Shown: in pieces, positions 31,381 through 42,895 of the stretch
Position numbering within the stretch: position 1 is the first letter of the stretch
Layout of the letters: every line of letters starts with the position of its first letter
From: Corallium rubrum
Lineage: Eukaryota > Cnidaria > Anthozoa > Scleralcyonacea > Coralliidae
DNA length: 64,000 nucleotides
Direction: 5' to 3'
Assembly: GCA_964035015.1 (NCBI GenBank)
Contig: OZ035998.1
Coordinates: 41,850,531 to 41,914,530, forward strand
The notes under the pieces: generated by a model
Database searches by the model: none
The model's input: the letters and a program-made list of their open reading frames with translations, nothing else
What the model was told of the DNA's origin: nothing
Position numbers and translations under genes: made by a program

Positions 31381-34300
31381 TTATTTATGTCTATCTTGGG
31401 GTGGAACAATACAGACAGGTACATGACTGTGGTGAACAACATAATCACTGACACTTCCAAGAAATGTACGTCGAACAGCGCTCTGCCCACGACATCCCAA
31501 AACAATGAGAGCAGCGTTTTCTTCGACACTGTTTTTGCAAATAAGCTCACCAGGTCGGCCACCTTCCTTCACCAGTTTAAACTTGATCTGAAATGTAATT
31601 ACATGCCTAGTTAACACTTTAAAGGGTCTTAAACAATTTAAAGCGCGTATAGACTTAAGCTAGCGCTTTGCTAGCAATCGAACCATTTAGAAACATTTTA
31701 CACCGGATAATGCCAAGCGATGTTCTAGGAATTTGGAAGGCTGCTGCCAAGTTTGAGTAATACCCAGGCGTGTGACGAAACAGGGTGATGAAACGGTATT
31801 TCCCGCATTCTGACAGCACATTTGTTAAGAATTTTAAAAGTTTTAAAACGTGATTATAATAGCGCATTTTGTCATATACTAAATGAAATTTGGATCTCTG
31901 AAACGGCACTTCCCGCATACTGACAACACATTTGTGAAGAATTTTAAAAAACACACGTTTTAATAGCGCATTCCTCCGTGTCCATGTCAGCCATATTTTT
32001 CGGAGCTGAGCCCCCGTTCTTTATGGCCACCGCGTGCATGAAAGTCTTGTCCCCAGCTTATCCCAGACTGCGGCAAGCCTCTGCGAGGCATACGCGCGAC
32101 TCACTGACTCGGAAAACCTGCGGTCACATTTAAATTTTAATTTTCCCGAGAGATTGTATACATTTGAGGATTACGAATAAGATTTAATTCGCTTTTAGCA
32201 GGATTCCAAGTGTTAAGTATTAAATACCAGCACGGAGCTCTACAAACAAAGCTGAGGCGTGAGATCACTTAGGTCCCACGAGTGAGCGTGAGAATTAATG
32301 CCGAGGGCCTGAGGCGAGTGTCACATGCCAAAGGCGTGAGACTTGGTAGGTATGCAAAGGTTTACTACAGGGCCTCTCAGAAAACATTTCTTGGCGGTGA
32401 TGATACAACGTTAACAAATTTGTCACTATGAAGTGTCCAATGGGATTTAGAAGATTGAAGAAGGCTGCTGAGGGAGCCTAACTGGACTAGAAGCTTTTGG
32501 TTTATAGGATCGACTTAGTTTAGGTTACAGCTGAGGCCAGATGTGTGAGCTGATTTATGCGAGCATAATATTTAGCTGACACGAGCTGGCATAGGTACTG
32601 TGTCTACTGGGATTATATGGCAGATCGAAGTCTGGAGACGAAGGAGGGAATGGTTGTTCAATCCCTTCTCAAATCCTATCTATCACCCACAGTTCCCCAT
32701 TTTCCCAGACACCACGGTTGCCGGAAAACACAGAGTTGCCTACGGAGGAGGCTAATAAGAGGGCTAGATTTCACCTCGCATTGGCTTGTTTACCAACTTG
32801 TGCAGTTTTCCCACGAAGCCCGAAATCATGTTTTCGCTAAACACGATTTGAATTTATAACAAACACATGAACAAATGCAACTTGTAAAATAAAAAGTTGA
32901 CCAATAAAATAAAAAGGCAAACTTTACCACGTATACTGACCTTTGATTTGCTAGGCCCTCCTAAAGCCTAGTTCTCATACATCGCCGACGGTTGCAGATC
33001 ATCGGTGATTAATGATTTAGATGCATGTTAAAACGGGAAGTGCAGCAGCATGTTAAGTAATAAAGAACGATGCAGAAAAACAGTGCTTTTCTGCATTGTT
33101 CTTTATTACTTAACATGCATCTAAATCATAAATCGACGACGATCTGTGACTGTCTGCGATGTATGAGAACTAGGCTTAAGAGGGCCAGCCCTCTTGAGTG
33201 CGTTTACATGGGAAATTTCCAGCCCTCCTTAGGCGAGATCTCGGGTTGTCAAAGAGCAAGATCTCAGGTTGTCAATAGCGAGATCGCGCCTAGGAGGGCT
33301 GGCCCTCTTGTCATGTAAACGCAAACTAATTTTTAGAAGGCATTACCCGGAGATGCGGGATCTCGGCAAAGAGGGGTAGCCCTACCAAGAGGCTATCTCC
33401 ATATAAACAGTTAAACACCCCCTGAGTCCATTCAAAATGACACATACAGTTCTATTCTATGTAAGTTACAAGAAGGAACAAATGCTGCATAAACATACAT
33501 CTGTGTTAGTCTTGAGAACATCACCGTAATGTCTGAGCAAAACTTTTGCTTCCTCATCAGCCTTCTTCATGACATCTTGCCACTCTTCATAATAAGCAAA
33601 ACCATCTGTTGAAAACGATGACAGATTGATCTCAAACTCTTTTACATTAATTTTGTACAGCCATGTCATGTGCCTCCACCATAATTTGTTACCAATACCC
33701 AATAAGAAAACATTGAATGGATGGTATGAAGTCATCTTGAGCATAAATTAATATTATTCAATCTTTACTTACATGGGTAAGGAGCAGCAGGCAGTGTGGG
33801 CACTTCTTGTGCGTGGAATACAACAACATGGTCTCCCTTCTTACAAGTGTTACTCAAGTAAACTGCAACACAAAGGCAATAAAAATATATATAAAAAAAG
33901 ATATATAAATTATTAACTCCTTGTCCACAGTGATAACCAATATTAGCTGAAGAAAGTAATTCTAATATGGCCATAAATTCCCCTGTCCGCGAAAGTATAA
34001 GTCCAGCCAAGATCAGAATAGAGATATAACTAGAGATTGATTATAAGATGCAATAGGGGCCCAGTGGCGTGGTGGCAAGTTTCAGGCTGGGGTGGCCAGA
34101 TTAGCTTTGCTCCCCCCCCCCCCAAAGAAAAAAAAGTAGCAAGGGTGCCAAAACTTAACAAAATAAACCTATTTCTTTGTATATATAGCTAGGTCTTCAA
34201 TGGTGGGATATAAAGATCTGGACAGGGAAGGGGGGTGACTAGTCACCCAAGTCAGTGCCCCCAGAGCCTGAAATAATTTTAAAATTTGTCCAGCAAAACT

Positions 34301-36491
34301 TCCGAGCAAAATGAAATTTGACCGGAAATTTTCAAATTTGGTCGGAAATTTTTTAGTTTAGTTTGACCCCCTCCGTTGAGTAAATTCTGTCAAGCATGCA
34401 GTAAATCACTCTACTTGTTATTTGTAGTAATAAAACACAAATGTTTAATTCTGAATTGCGTATTAGTTATAGTGAATAATAATTTAATTAAAATGGTAAC
34501 TATGAAACAACTTTAAACTGAAAAGCTGGATTACACGATAAGTTTCTGTGATTACAATGGCGTCAATCGCAGTTTAACGCAATGGTTTTCAATTAAAAAT
34601 CACGCACTGTTGTTATCTCGACTCGACAACCTGGAAGATAAAGAATACGTTTCCTCGACGTTTTGAGCTCAGGACCTTCGTCAGGAGAGTCAAATAAGCC
34701 TATTTGATCAGCCTATTTAACTGTCCTGATCATGAAGGGCCTTTGCTCGAAACGTCGAGGAAACGTATGCTTTATCTTCCAGGTCGTCAAATTAACAATA
34801 ATGAAAGCAGTCACTCTGACTCGTAACTTACTGTCATACACTTAAGTTAACTAAACTTTGTTTAAAGCATACTCTGATCGAAGAAATTTTGATAGTGCAC
34901 TGTAAAGTGTAAAACCAACTTTAACTCAAAACTGATGGAAAACCCAATGGAAATTTAACAAGAAAAATGGAGTGTTGAGCGCCGACCCGATCATTTAAAA
35001 AAACAGATTTTTTTTTTCAAAATTTGTCCGGACAAAATTTCCGATCATTTCAGCATTTGGTCGGAAAAACTGGAATTTGGTCGGAAAACCGCCGGCCGTT
35101 ATTTCAAGCTCTGTGCCCCTGCCTTGTAAGATATTGTATGATCTTGCATGATCTTGCATGATCTTGTAAGGTCTTGTATGATCTTGCATGATCTTCTATG
35201 ATCTTCTATGATCTTGCATGATCTTGCAAGATCTTATAAAATTCCATAAGATATTATAAGATCTTCTAAGATTTTGTAAGATATAACAAGATCTTCTAAG
35301 ATTTTGTAAGATATAACAAGATCTTGCAAGATCTTACATGTAACTTGCAAGACTCTTGTGAGATCTTATATAGATGAAAGATCTTACAAGATCTTATGTA
35401 AGATTTTCACATACAGTTGCCAACCTTTTTCCGAGGTCTTTGCAAGCTTAAAATCTTATTCTTGAAGCAAATACCAGCATACTGTATTTCTAGTTGGGGG
35501 GGGGGGGGGGAGGGGAGTTGGGGTCCAGGGGTGTACTCCCATATAATTACTTGATATACAGGGATGTGCTGCTGGAAAGGGTATGGTTTTGGCCATTTTT
35601 AGTCTGGAACAGGGTGTTTTTCTATGCCATCAGTTACAGTATTTAGTCTGGCACAGCCCTAGTTTTGAATATCATGGTACCATATTTGATATTTTGTCAT
35701 TTTGTCTGAAACAAGGTCACAAACGTAAATATTTAATTAGTATGGAATTGAATAGGGTCAAGGTTTCAAAGGTTGTGGTACACCCCTACCCTGAATTCCG
35801 AAGAGTATCCCCTGATACATCACATGCTGGTCCATTATTTACAAGTGATGGACTAGTCCAAATACAGATTTTGTCAGTCATTTTGTTTACAAAAAGTCTA
35901 AAGGAAATTTTGAAAATTCAGTAAATTAAGCACCAAATCATGTTTGAGTCAGACAATGAACAATATGAAGGCGAGTTTTACTATACTGTATGTAAGCCAA
36001 GGTACGTCATATAAAAAGCCATAATAATAATAATAATAAATTAACCTCTAATTAGCCCAGTTTGCAGTTCTTTGGAGGCATACAACAGTTCAAAAGTGGC
36101 GTTTATTCTGCAGCTGTTTCGAAAATAAATTTACACACTACAGAAGTTTAATATTCGATTTGGCAGAAGCTCTCTTCAACTCAGGATTGAAGACACAGTT
36201 TACTGGAAGGAAAGGCACAAGAAGTCAACGATATATGCATCAATTCTTGTTTTTTAGTCGATTTTTATAACACATCTTTGCTGCTATTCTTCTCACAGTA
36301 AATATCACAGCAATAGCTAAATTTTATATAAATTCAAACGCTTTTTCGCCTTGTAAATTCTGCTACAGGTATATAATTGATTGTAAATACTCACACTTGA
36401 AGGCCCGTTCCGAATGTTCACTTCCGTCCACGGCTATTAAAACATTTCTTTGGTCCTCTGTCGTTTCGGTTGTCTGGCCTGCCTCAGTCAT
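31381..36491 (-). CDS. Universal stress protein USP-D (4 exons, 166 aa)
   Basis: Minus-strand exons are 36395-36491, 33773-33862, 33499-33605 and 31381-31587, giving 167 codons with stop and phases 1, 1 and 0. The N-terminal extension MTEAGQTTETTEDQR precedes the first strand NVLIAVDGSEHSERAF (Asp22). Exon 2 gives YLSNTCKKGDHVVVFHAQEV. Exon 3 is a charged helix (YYEEWQDVMKKADEEAKVLL). Exon 4 opens IKFKLVKEGGRPGELICKNS and contains GCRGQSAVRRTFLGS at about 129-143, an intact nucleotide loop, then DYVVHHSHVPVCIVPP and the tail QDRHK. It is very similar to USP-E throughout, including identical exon lengths for exons 1 to 3, so the two are a recent tandem duplication. It converges on USP-C. Introns 1 and 3 are filled with MITEs and tandem repeats. 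The exon 1 donor is GTGAGT, as in USP-E. Confidence 0.93.
31788..31975. repeat. Tandem duplication of about 105 bp
   Basis: CTGA(C)AGCACATTTGTTAAGAATTTTAAAA followed by TAATAGCGCATT occurs twice in a row with moderate divergence, in USP-D intron 3. Confidence 0.65.
31976..32960. other. USP-D intron 3, stretch without recognised feature
   Basis: Mixed-composition intronic DNA, slightly GC-richer at 31980-32130. No gene or element end identified. Confidence 0.35.
32965..33176. mobile_element. Harbinger-like MITE with TAA TSD
   Basis: AGCCTAGTTCTCATACATCG is mirrored at the right end, TAA lies at 32962-32964 and 33177-33179, and the interior ATGCATGTTAA/TTAACATGCAT is also mirrored. Confidence 0.8.
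33190..33325. mobile_element. Palindromic MITE, GTTTACATG ends
   Basis: GCGTTTACATGGGAAA on the left and CATGTAAACGC on the right, with AGCCCTCCTTAGGCGAGATC and its near complement inside. Confidence 0.6.
34072..34230. mobile_element. hAT-type terminal fragment
   Basis: CAGTGGCGTGGTGGCAAGTT followed by TTCAGGCTGGGGTGG matches the complement of the right end of 13035-13497. The same TAGGTCTTCAATGGTGGG word follows. Confidence 0.5.
34251..35121. mobile_element. DNA element with nested palindrome
   Basis: CAGTGCCCCCAGAGCCTGAA at the left is mirrored by TTTCAAGCTCTGTGCCCCTG at the right. Repeated (A)ATTTGGTCGGAAA words occur near both ends. A second palindrome (GACGTTT..GAGC, CTTTATCTTCCAGG) sits at about 34630-34785. 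Confidence 0.6.
35122..35405. repeat. Minisatellite, TGATCTTGCA-type unit
   Basis: About 25 imperfect 10- to 13-bp units built on GATCTTGCAT and GATCTTGTAA, drifting to AGATATAACA in the second half. In USP-D intron 1. Confidence 0.85.
35406..36394. other. USP-D intron 1, 5' part, no recognised feature
   Basis: Contains a G run at about 35495-35510 and a short (AAT)n at 36025. No exon or element end identified. Confidence 0.35.
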
Positions 36492-37765
36492 TTTTGTACT
36501 AAAGAAAGTTCTAAACTAAAGGAGGATCTCACAACTTGCAATCAACAGCTTTCTTCTTTTACTATTACAGTTTATGCTTGCACATGAAATATATCTTTGC
36601 TGAAGTCTGACGATCATGCACTACCGCACGTTCCAGATCGCTTCCCGGGGGGTCGCCGGGCTAGGGCCTAGGACTGTTCGTACACATGCATAGCCGCATG
36701 ACTCTGACAACTCGTTCTATGCGATCGATCTCTTGTTATATATATATTGTTTTGGCATCCAACAAAGTACATAAAGTTTATCTCGATCATACGTACTTGT
36801 GCATGTAATTTTTTCAATGTGTCGACTGGTTCACGACATAATGGCATGAACTACCGAAGTGGAACCAGGTGAAGGTCACATCACAAACAATTGAATTTGA
36901 CTACGAATTCAAAAAGAACTAGCTTGCGGGCAGGCCCTCCTGTTGCAAAAAAGAACGAACTGTGACAACTCGCACGATGCGATACCTGCAATTATGATCA
37001 ATTATGATTGGTTCCCTGGCAATCCTCGAAGATCAAGTAAACCAATCAAATAAACCGGTATACCGTACACATCGCATGCATTTTGGACCAATCAGGATCC
37101 ACTTCTCAGATCAGTACTGCTAGTATTCAGTATTTAGGCTGTATAAATATAACCAATGAAATGGCTTATTTTCTCATCGTTTGATCGGCTGAAAATTTTG
37201 CATTGGACTTAGAATACCGAATATTACGCTATTGTCATTCATTTTTTTCTTTAAAAAAGCAGCGATATCGTTTGATATATTGTTGGACTATCCATATCTG
37301 CAGGATTTTGCAAGGTAAATGTAGTTTTCTACTTTATTTTGATGGTTTATGTAGGTCGTGTCGCCCTAAGCGAAGACCCGACTTCCGGTTTGTCAACAAT
37401 CTTCAAAGCAAAAAATCTCGAATTCCAACGGTTCGAATTCTCTAATTTTTGCGTAATAAGTTGAACAAATGTCTAATCTTGGATTCTATCCAGACGACCC
37501 CCGGTGACCTCTCGACCGTTTTCGAGATATTCGCCTTTGAACCGACCATGGTATTTCGGCATTTGCTAAGATGGCGCCTAATAAATTTAAGAGGGCCTTT
37601 GACGCCTTTCGCCACTAAAGCTTGTTTTTTTCTCAAGAATTTTGGAAGTTTCTTAATATTTCGAGCTTTATTCTTTAGAGTAAGTGTAGAATGAGTAGTG
37701 GACAATTATTAAAGAGTAAAATTTGATATTTGTCTGTTTTTATGGTCCAAAACGCTTGACCTCGC
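36492..37765. other. USP-D upstream region, no recognised gene
   Basis: Includes the USP-D promoter region. No clear TATA box. CCAAT words occur near 37020-37095. A GC-richer stretch at 37350-37620 has a basic open frame on the minus strand that I cannot assign. Confidence 0.35.
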
Positions 37766-37769
37766 TGTA

Positions 37770-37885
37770 TAAAAACACCATTCTGGAAAAAATGTATACA
37801 TATCAGGCCTACATATATTCTGTAAATATTATTACAGAATGTACTAAAGATCTGCTATATATGTATACAGGCCTGATATGTATAG
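37770..37885. repeat. Palindrome, TATACATATCAGGCC arms
   Basis: TATACATATCAGGCCTACAT is mirrored by TATACAGGCCTGATATGTAT around TTCTGTAAATATTATTACAG. Hairpin MITE-like. Confidence 0.6.
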
Positions 37886-38097
37886 ATATTTTTTTATATA
37901 TTAATTAACATTGTGTTCCATGACAGCATATGATTATTAAAATTGATATGTGGATAATTATTTGTAGTTTATTGTTGTTGGTCATTGTTATTGTGAATAA
38001 TATATTGTAGTTGTAGTATTAATTTTTTTTTTTGCTAATCTGTTGTTGTTCGTATTGTTTTTTAGTATACAAATATTTATTATAGGACTTTAGCCAA

Positions 38098-38142
38098 GTG
38101 TGTGTGTGTGTGTGTGGGGGGGGGGGGGGGAGGGGGAGGGCA
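38098..38142. repeat. GT and G low-complexity run
   Basis: (GT)9 followed by a G run. Confidence 0.9.
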
Positions 38143-38479
38143 TGTGCCCTTGTGTCCACCCCTTGATTTGTACACCCATGAAGTGAATACAATAGTTAGG
38201 TATTGGCTGTACAGTCACCTTTTAAGACATGAAAGGGTTAATAATTCCATCTCACTTCCTATTTTTTACAGGAAGCGAAGAGATACAGTACAGATGTCAG
38301 TGTTGGAATAACTTGCCTGGGCACAAGCACCGATCTGAACAGGATTTTTATGATTATAAATTGATGGATTCTCTTTTGCCAAATAACATTCAAATATGTA
38401 GTTTGATGTTTTGCATGTTATCAGTTGTATAATTACATCATAACAATGCATAATTGTGGATATAACTAATAAAATTTTA

Positions 38480-39535
38480 ACAGAGGTATTATCTCACATA
38501 GCGTACAATTCAAATGTTGTGTCTCAAAGCCTAATTAAATGCCTGGATATTATTCATCCCTTTGCCTTTGAGTGCTACTGCATGTACATACTGATAGACA
38601 GACTGTGAACTCTGTCTAAGACAGACACCCTTGGGCTGGACTTTGTCTGTCTTATAGTTCATTTATTGGACTTTGTCTGTCTTATAGTTTGATTAACCCA
38701 TTCACTTTCCTGATGCCCTCTCTAAAGTTGATGTTTTCTTGGCAGGAGGGGGGGGGGGGTATGCTTGACTGCAAAAATGTAAGATCAATATTGAGCAACA
38801 TTTTAATTTTATTCAAGTTCCTTATTTACATATATTATTAGGATACAGGAAATACACTTTATTTGATAAAATAACAATATTTGAACATTTGACCAGTTAT
38901 ATACCAAGTTTATCAATAGATTCTGGAGCCTGGAGGCAATTATTAAATCGACTTTGGATTTTGAATTCACCTTAATACAAAGAAAAATACAAGATAGTTA
39001 TTGAATAATAAATTTTAGGCTAGCTTTCACAATTTTATAAAATTTGGGATACAAGTAAGCTAAAGTATGAAGGAAGAGGGAAATCATAAACCACTAAACA
39101 ACAAATAATGTTGATTTCTCAAATCTCACCTCACGCTTTTCTCCAGTTGTAACGAATCACACGTTGCACCACACAACCAAATATCCTTCATTGTAAGTAT
39201 CTAAATTCATTTCTGATTTGTTCCATTATTTGTAACGTAAAATGCGTCGAATCCGAAGGATTGAGCAGTCCTTGAAAACTATCTTGAATGCCCATCCGCC
39301 ATTGTCATGAATATACGCCAAATAAAGCACAATCTGATCATATTAATTGTCTATGATCGTCACGGATGGTTCTCATATTTTCCTGCCCATCAGATTTATA
39401 AATTCTGGATCAACTGTGACGAGTTTTCAACAGTTTTTGTGCATCTAGTTCACAAGGGCGAGTTCATTCCTCGTCTGCGGTCAGATGCAAATGAATCGAT
39501 TTTAGCGTTAGGACCATGATGCTTTGCGTGACTTG
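38480..39535. other. Intergenic stretch without recognised gene
   Basis: Contains a duplicated GGACTTTGTCTGTCTTATAG (38639 and 38670) and a G run at 38747. No gene identified. Confidence 0.35.
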
Positions 39536-39542
39536 TCCAACC

Positions 39543-40678
39543 TCCTCTGCAGGTGAATAGTGCTTTTCACGCAATCTGATTGGTTCCTCTAGCTCGGGAT
39601 ATCCTGCACTATTCACCTGCGGCAAAACAAAATGGCGGACAGTTTTGCTGTATGTTTACCAAAGCAGGAGATTTTGTTGATAAACAAGGCTGATGTAGTA
39701 GAATAACGAGAAAAGTCAACAAAATTAAGTAGAAGAGTGTCCACAGGTATGTTTCTTTACAATTTTCTAGCCATTAATATATTCAAAAGTTGTAAAAACT
39801 GTTTTGTGCCCAAGTTGCTAGTGGCCGTGTCCCAGTATGGAATGTAGAGGCTGTGCACCGGACATGTCCGGTGCACAGCAACGGGAAATGGTGCACAAAC
39901 TGGTGCACAAAAATGAAAAATAGCAATTATTGGTGCACACGAAAAGTGGTTATAAACAGCGGTGCACAAGCTAAGCTAGTTATAAATGGTAGAGACATTG
40001 AGACAATGCCACTGACTGATATGACAACTACTGTATTATAGTGCGGTAAAAAAGCTGTGTTGTTTCTGCTCCTAATAATGGACTTCATTAATTATTTTGA
40101 GCTGAATTGTTAATTTTAATTTAGTTATTTTGACATAACCAACTTAAACAAAGAAATAAAGACCAAACAAACATGGGAATTAATAGACCAGACTGACCTT
40201 CTGAATTCTGTAAATTCTTCCCCCAAAATGCAGGAAATGGCATTTCAGAGAGTCTAGATTACAAAATTTTTCTGGGGAGCATGCCCCCAAACCCCCCTAC
40301 ATGGGCTCCACCCTACATAGTTATCATGCCTGCAGCGCTAAAATTGGCAGCCCCATCCTTTCCATGCTGGTGCCACCACTAACAGTCAAATGCCTGTTGG
40401 TGCACATGGACAAATCTATATCCTAGTATTGGTGCACAAATATACAGAATAAGCTGATGTCCGGTGCACAAAAGATGGACATTCCATACAGGGCCGTGTC
40501 TTGTATAAAAATACCGAAAATATATAAGAATGTTAAACTTGTTATTTCATTTATGAGGTATATGCTAAGACAATTATTCACCTCAGTGTCGGTGAATAGT
40601 GTGGATATTCACCTCGCCGAAGCGGCTCGGTGAATATCCAGCACTATTCACCTCCACTTCGGTGAATAATTGTTAATT
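39543..40678. mobile_element. Dispersed element with GTGAATA ends, copy 1 (interrupted)
   Basis: From AGGTGAATAGTGCTTTTCAC to CACTTCGGTGAATAATTG it matches 56490-57065 closely, including TTAAACTTGTTATTTCATTT. A foreign element at 39832-40492 splits it. A related short palindrome is at 59762-59868. Confidence 0.7.
39832..40492. mobile_element. 661-bp DNA element with 8-bp TSD and GTGCAC subterminal repeats
   Basis: The ends are CCAGTATGGAATGT and the complement of CCTGTATGGAATGT. The exact 8-bp direct repeat GCCGTGTC flanks it (39824-39831 and 40493-40500), and the copy at 56490-57065 has a single uninterrupted GCCGTGTC at that point. GTGCAC occurs six times near the left end, starting with a perfect 30-bp palindrome at 39850-39879, and three times near the right end. 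Part of the interior (40200-40315) matches hAT MITE sequence. Confidence 0.85.
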
Positions 40679-40914
40679 AATTATACGTTGAATATTTATA
40701 CATCTTCGATATGCAGCATTTTGAAAATTCCATATCACTGCAGGGGTGACAATCGTAAGAATGATAGCTCAAAACTCATTTCATGAAGTACTCCAGTTAT
40801 TAGCATTTGAATTGCCGTTTTCGTCTGAGCCCAGAGGTCTGAGCCAAGAATTAAGAAAGGCCGAAAAAAATGAAGAATAATGAAAACATTTTTGTGGACG
40901 GTAAAGGTTTTATA

Positions 40915-41060
40915 ACGTTTAGGATTCTGTAAAATCTTCCCCAAAAACGCAGGAAATGCCATTTCAGGGACTCTAGATTTCAAAATTTTCCGGGGGGCAT
41001 GCCCCCGCACCCCCCTAGAGGTTTCTCACGCCTTCGGCGCTCGGAGTCAGCCCCCCCCTA
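40915..41060. mobile_element. hAT MITE fragment
   Basis: GATTCTGTAAAATCTTCC through CCGGGGGGCATGCCCCCG matches the interior of 44315-44659 and 7672-8039. Both termini are missing. Confidence 0.55.
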
Positions 41061-41078
41061 CTAAACCTATCTTCCGCT

Positions 41079-41354
41079 GTTACACGATGCGATTTTTCTT
41101 GCAACTTGCAGCAAATTTACTCATGAAAAAAACCCAACTCGCAACGGTTGCAAGGAGGGTGTTACACGTTCAGCGAACTTTGTTGCAAGTTGCAGCAAAA
41201 ATTGAACCCATCCAACTTTTCTTGCAACTTGCAACACGGCAAAAACAACAAAATCGCAAGTTGCTACGAGGTGTTACACAGTGCGAATTTTTTTAAACCT
41301 GCAACATTCAGCTGGCTATTTGTTGCAAGTTGCTAGAAAAATCGCATGTGTAAC
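41079..41354. mobile_element. MITE with GTTACAC ends and TTGCAAC repeats
   Basis: GTTACACGATGCGATTTTTC on the left and the complement of GTTACACATGCGATTTTTC on the right. The interior repeats CTTGCAACTTGCA and its complement many times. Confidence 0.7.
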
Positions 41355-41727
41355 CTTAAACCTATAGCTTTTTTAGACGCTAACTTGACCCACAACTCAC
41401 TAGCGTATACAAGCTATCCGACTCACTATAGTGGATGTAGGGTATTTTGGTATCTACTCGATTTATAAGCATATGATTAATCACGAGCCCATTTTTTGAC
41501 AGCTGATTGATTAGGCTATTGTTAAAGTGTCAAAATTTTCCTCGAAAAAATATATTCTTAAAACGTAACATACGTGTGAACTGTGGCACGGTTCAAAGGA
41601 GGTTGCAAATGGTAGTATTATGCTCGAATAAATTAACTCACAGATCTAGACAACGGAGTAGCCTGCGCGTGCGAACGAAAGAGGCCGAACGCGTGCGCAA
41701 TTTAAGAAATGATTCATTGTTTGGCGT

Positions 41728-41866
41728 GCTCCATCGAGTTATGGATGCACGCGGGAAGTTCGGAGAGGATGAAAAAAGCGTAAGAATTGGTCGAGGCGTA
41801 GCCGAGAACAACTCTAGATGTTTGAGTGCTCTCCAACTTCCCATCCATAACTCGATGGAGCACGTC
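41728..41866. mobile_element. Palindromic MITE, GTGCTCCATCGAGTTATGG arms
   Basis: The arm GTGCTCCATCGAGTTATGGA is mirrored at the right end, with GGAAGTT/AACTTCC inside. Confidence 0.7.
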
Positions 41867-42049
41867 AAACCATGAACCATTTCTTTTAGAACAGAGAATC
41901 AGACATAAAACAACGGAAAACAATATTTATTTCGCTGATTAAAAATTAGTTTCTCATTACGTTTGACATTACCGTCCATCGAGTTACTGAGCACGCACGG
42001 TAGCCAATCAGAAACGCCGTTGTATTACGTCTATGTTATAAAGACCATT

Positions 42050-42160
42050 TGCACGTTGGGTGAGTACAACCCCCAGAATGCTTTGCCAGTCTTCTAGTGG
42101 TAATAAATAAAGGATACTAGCAAAGCATTCTGGTAGTTGTAGTGACCCAACACCATCGAA
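42050..42160. repeat. Palindrome near the 3' side of USP-E
   Basis: TTGGGTGAGTACAACCCCCA and CAGAATGCTTTGC are mirrored by GCAAAGCATTCTG and TAGTTGTAGTGACCCAA. Confidence 0.6.
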
Positions 42161-42895
42161 CGTCATCGTGGAAGTGGCTTTGATTTCTTTTTCGACTTTG
42201 CTTCTCGAATCGATCTATATTTTTTATCAACCAGAACAAGGTCCGAATGATTTAGTGTTTCCTCTGAAAGGTCGGTCATTGACAGAAAACATGTAATTTA
42301 CTAATAAGAAAACTGAACTCAATTTTCTGACTTTTCTCGTCATAAAAGATGCAACGTGTTGACATCCTCCACCTAAACAAGCTTGGATAGGCATTCATTC
42401 ACTGAGGGATACTTATATAAAGCTGGTTTGAAGCAGAAAAGTAAAACTGCAGATCAGTGAGTCACTGACTCCAATTCAGTGACTCCAGGCAATTCAATCA
42501 CGGCCTATCACGGTATAAACCTTCAACTCTACAGACTACTTTAATGGCGACTAGTCTGAATATTCTTTTATGTACATTCAGTGAGCATTTCTGACCTCGT
42601 TTGTGTGTTTGCGATTCAAAAGAATCTTTACTTTATAACGCGGCTAGGAAGGCTCATTTAGACGCCAATAAAATAATATTTAATGTTAGGAAAGTGGTAT
42701 TAGTGAAAATAGTATGCATAGACCACTTGACTTGACAGCCTTACCATGCAGGGTTGCTAAATGATTCGTGTGACGTAAAATGCCAAGTTGGCCACAAAAA
42801 TCGGTCAAATCGCCAGGCCAAAAAAAGCCAAATTTTCTTAGTAAGTATTAATTACGTATATTCGTCTTTGTCTTTGACGAGTGGTTCACTTATGT

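Noticed and set aside
31350-31614. Plus-strand open frames opposite USP-D exon 4, and the same opposite USP-E exon 4
   Set aside because: Antisense shadows of conserved USP coding sequence. Their mutual similarity only reflects the D-E duplication.
37442-37705. Basic 87-aa open frame on the minus strand
   Set aside because: Lysine-rich but no recognisable domain, no splice support and an overlapping open frame on the other strand. Not called as a gene.
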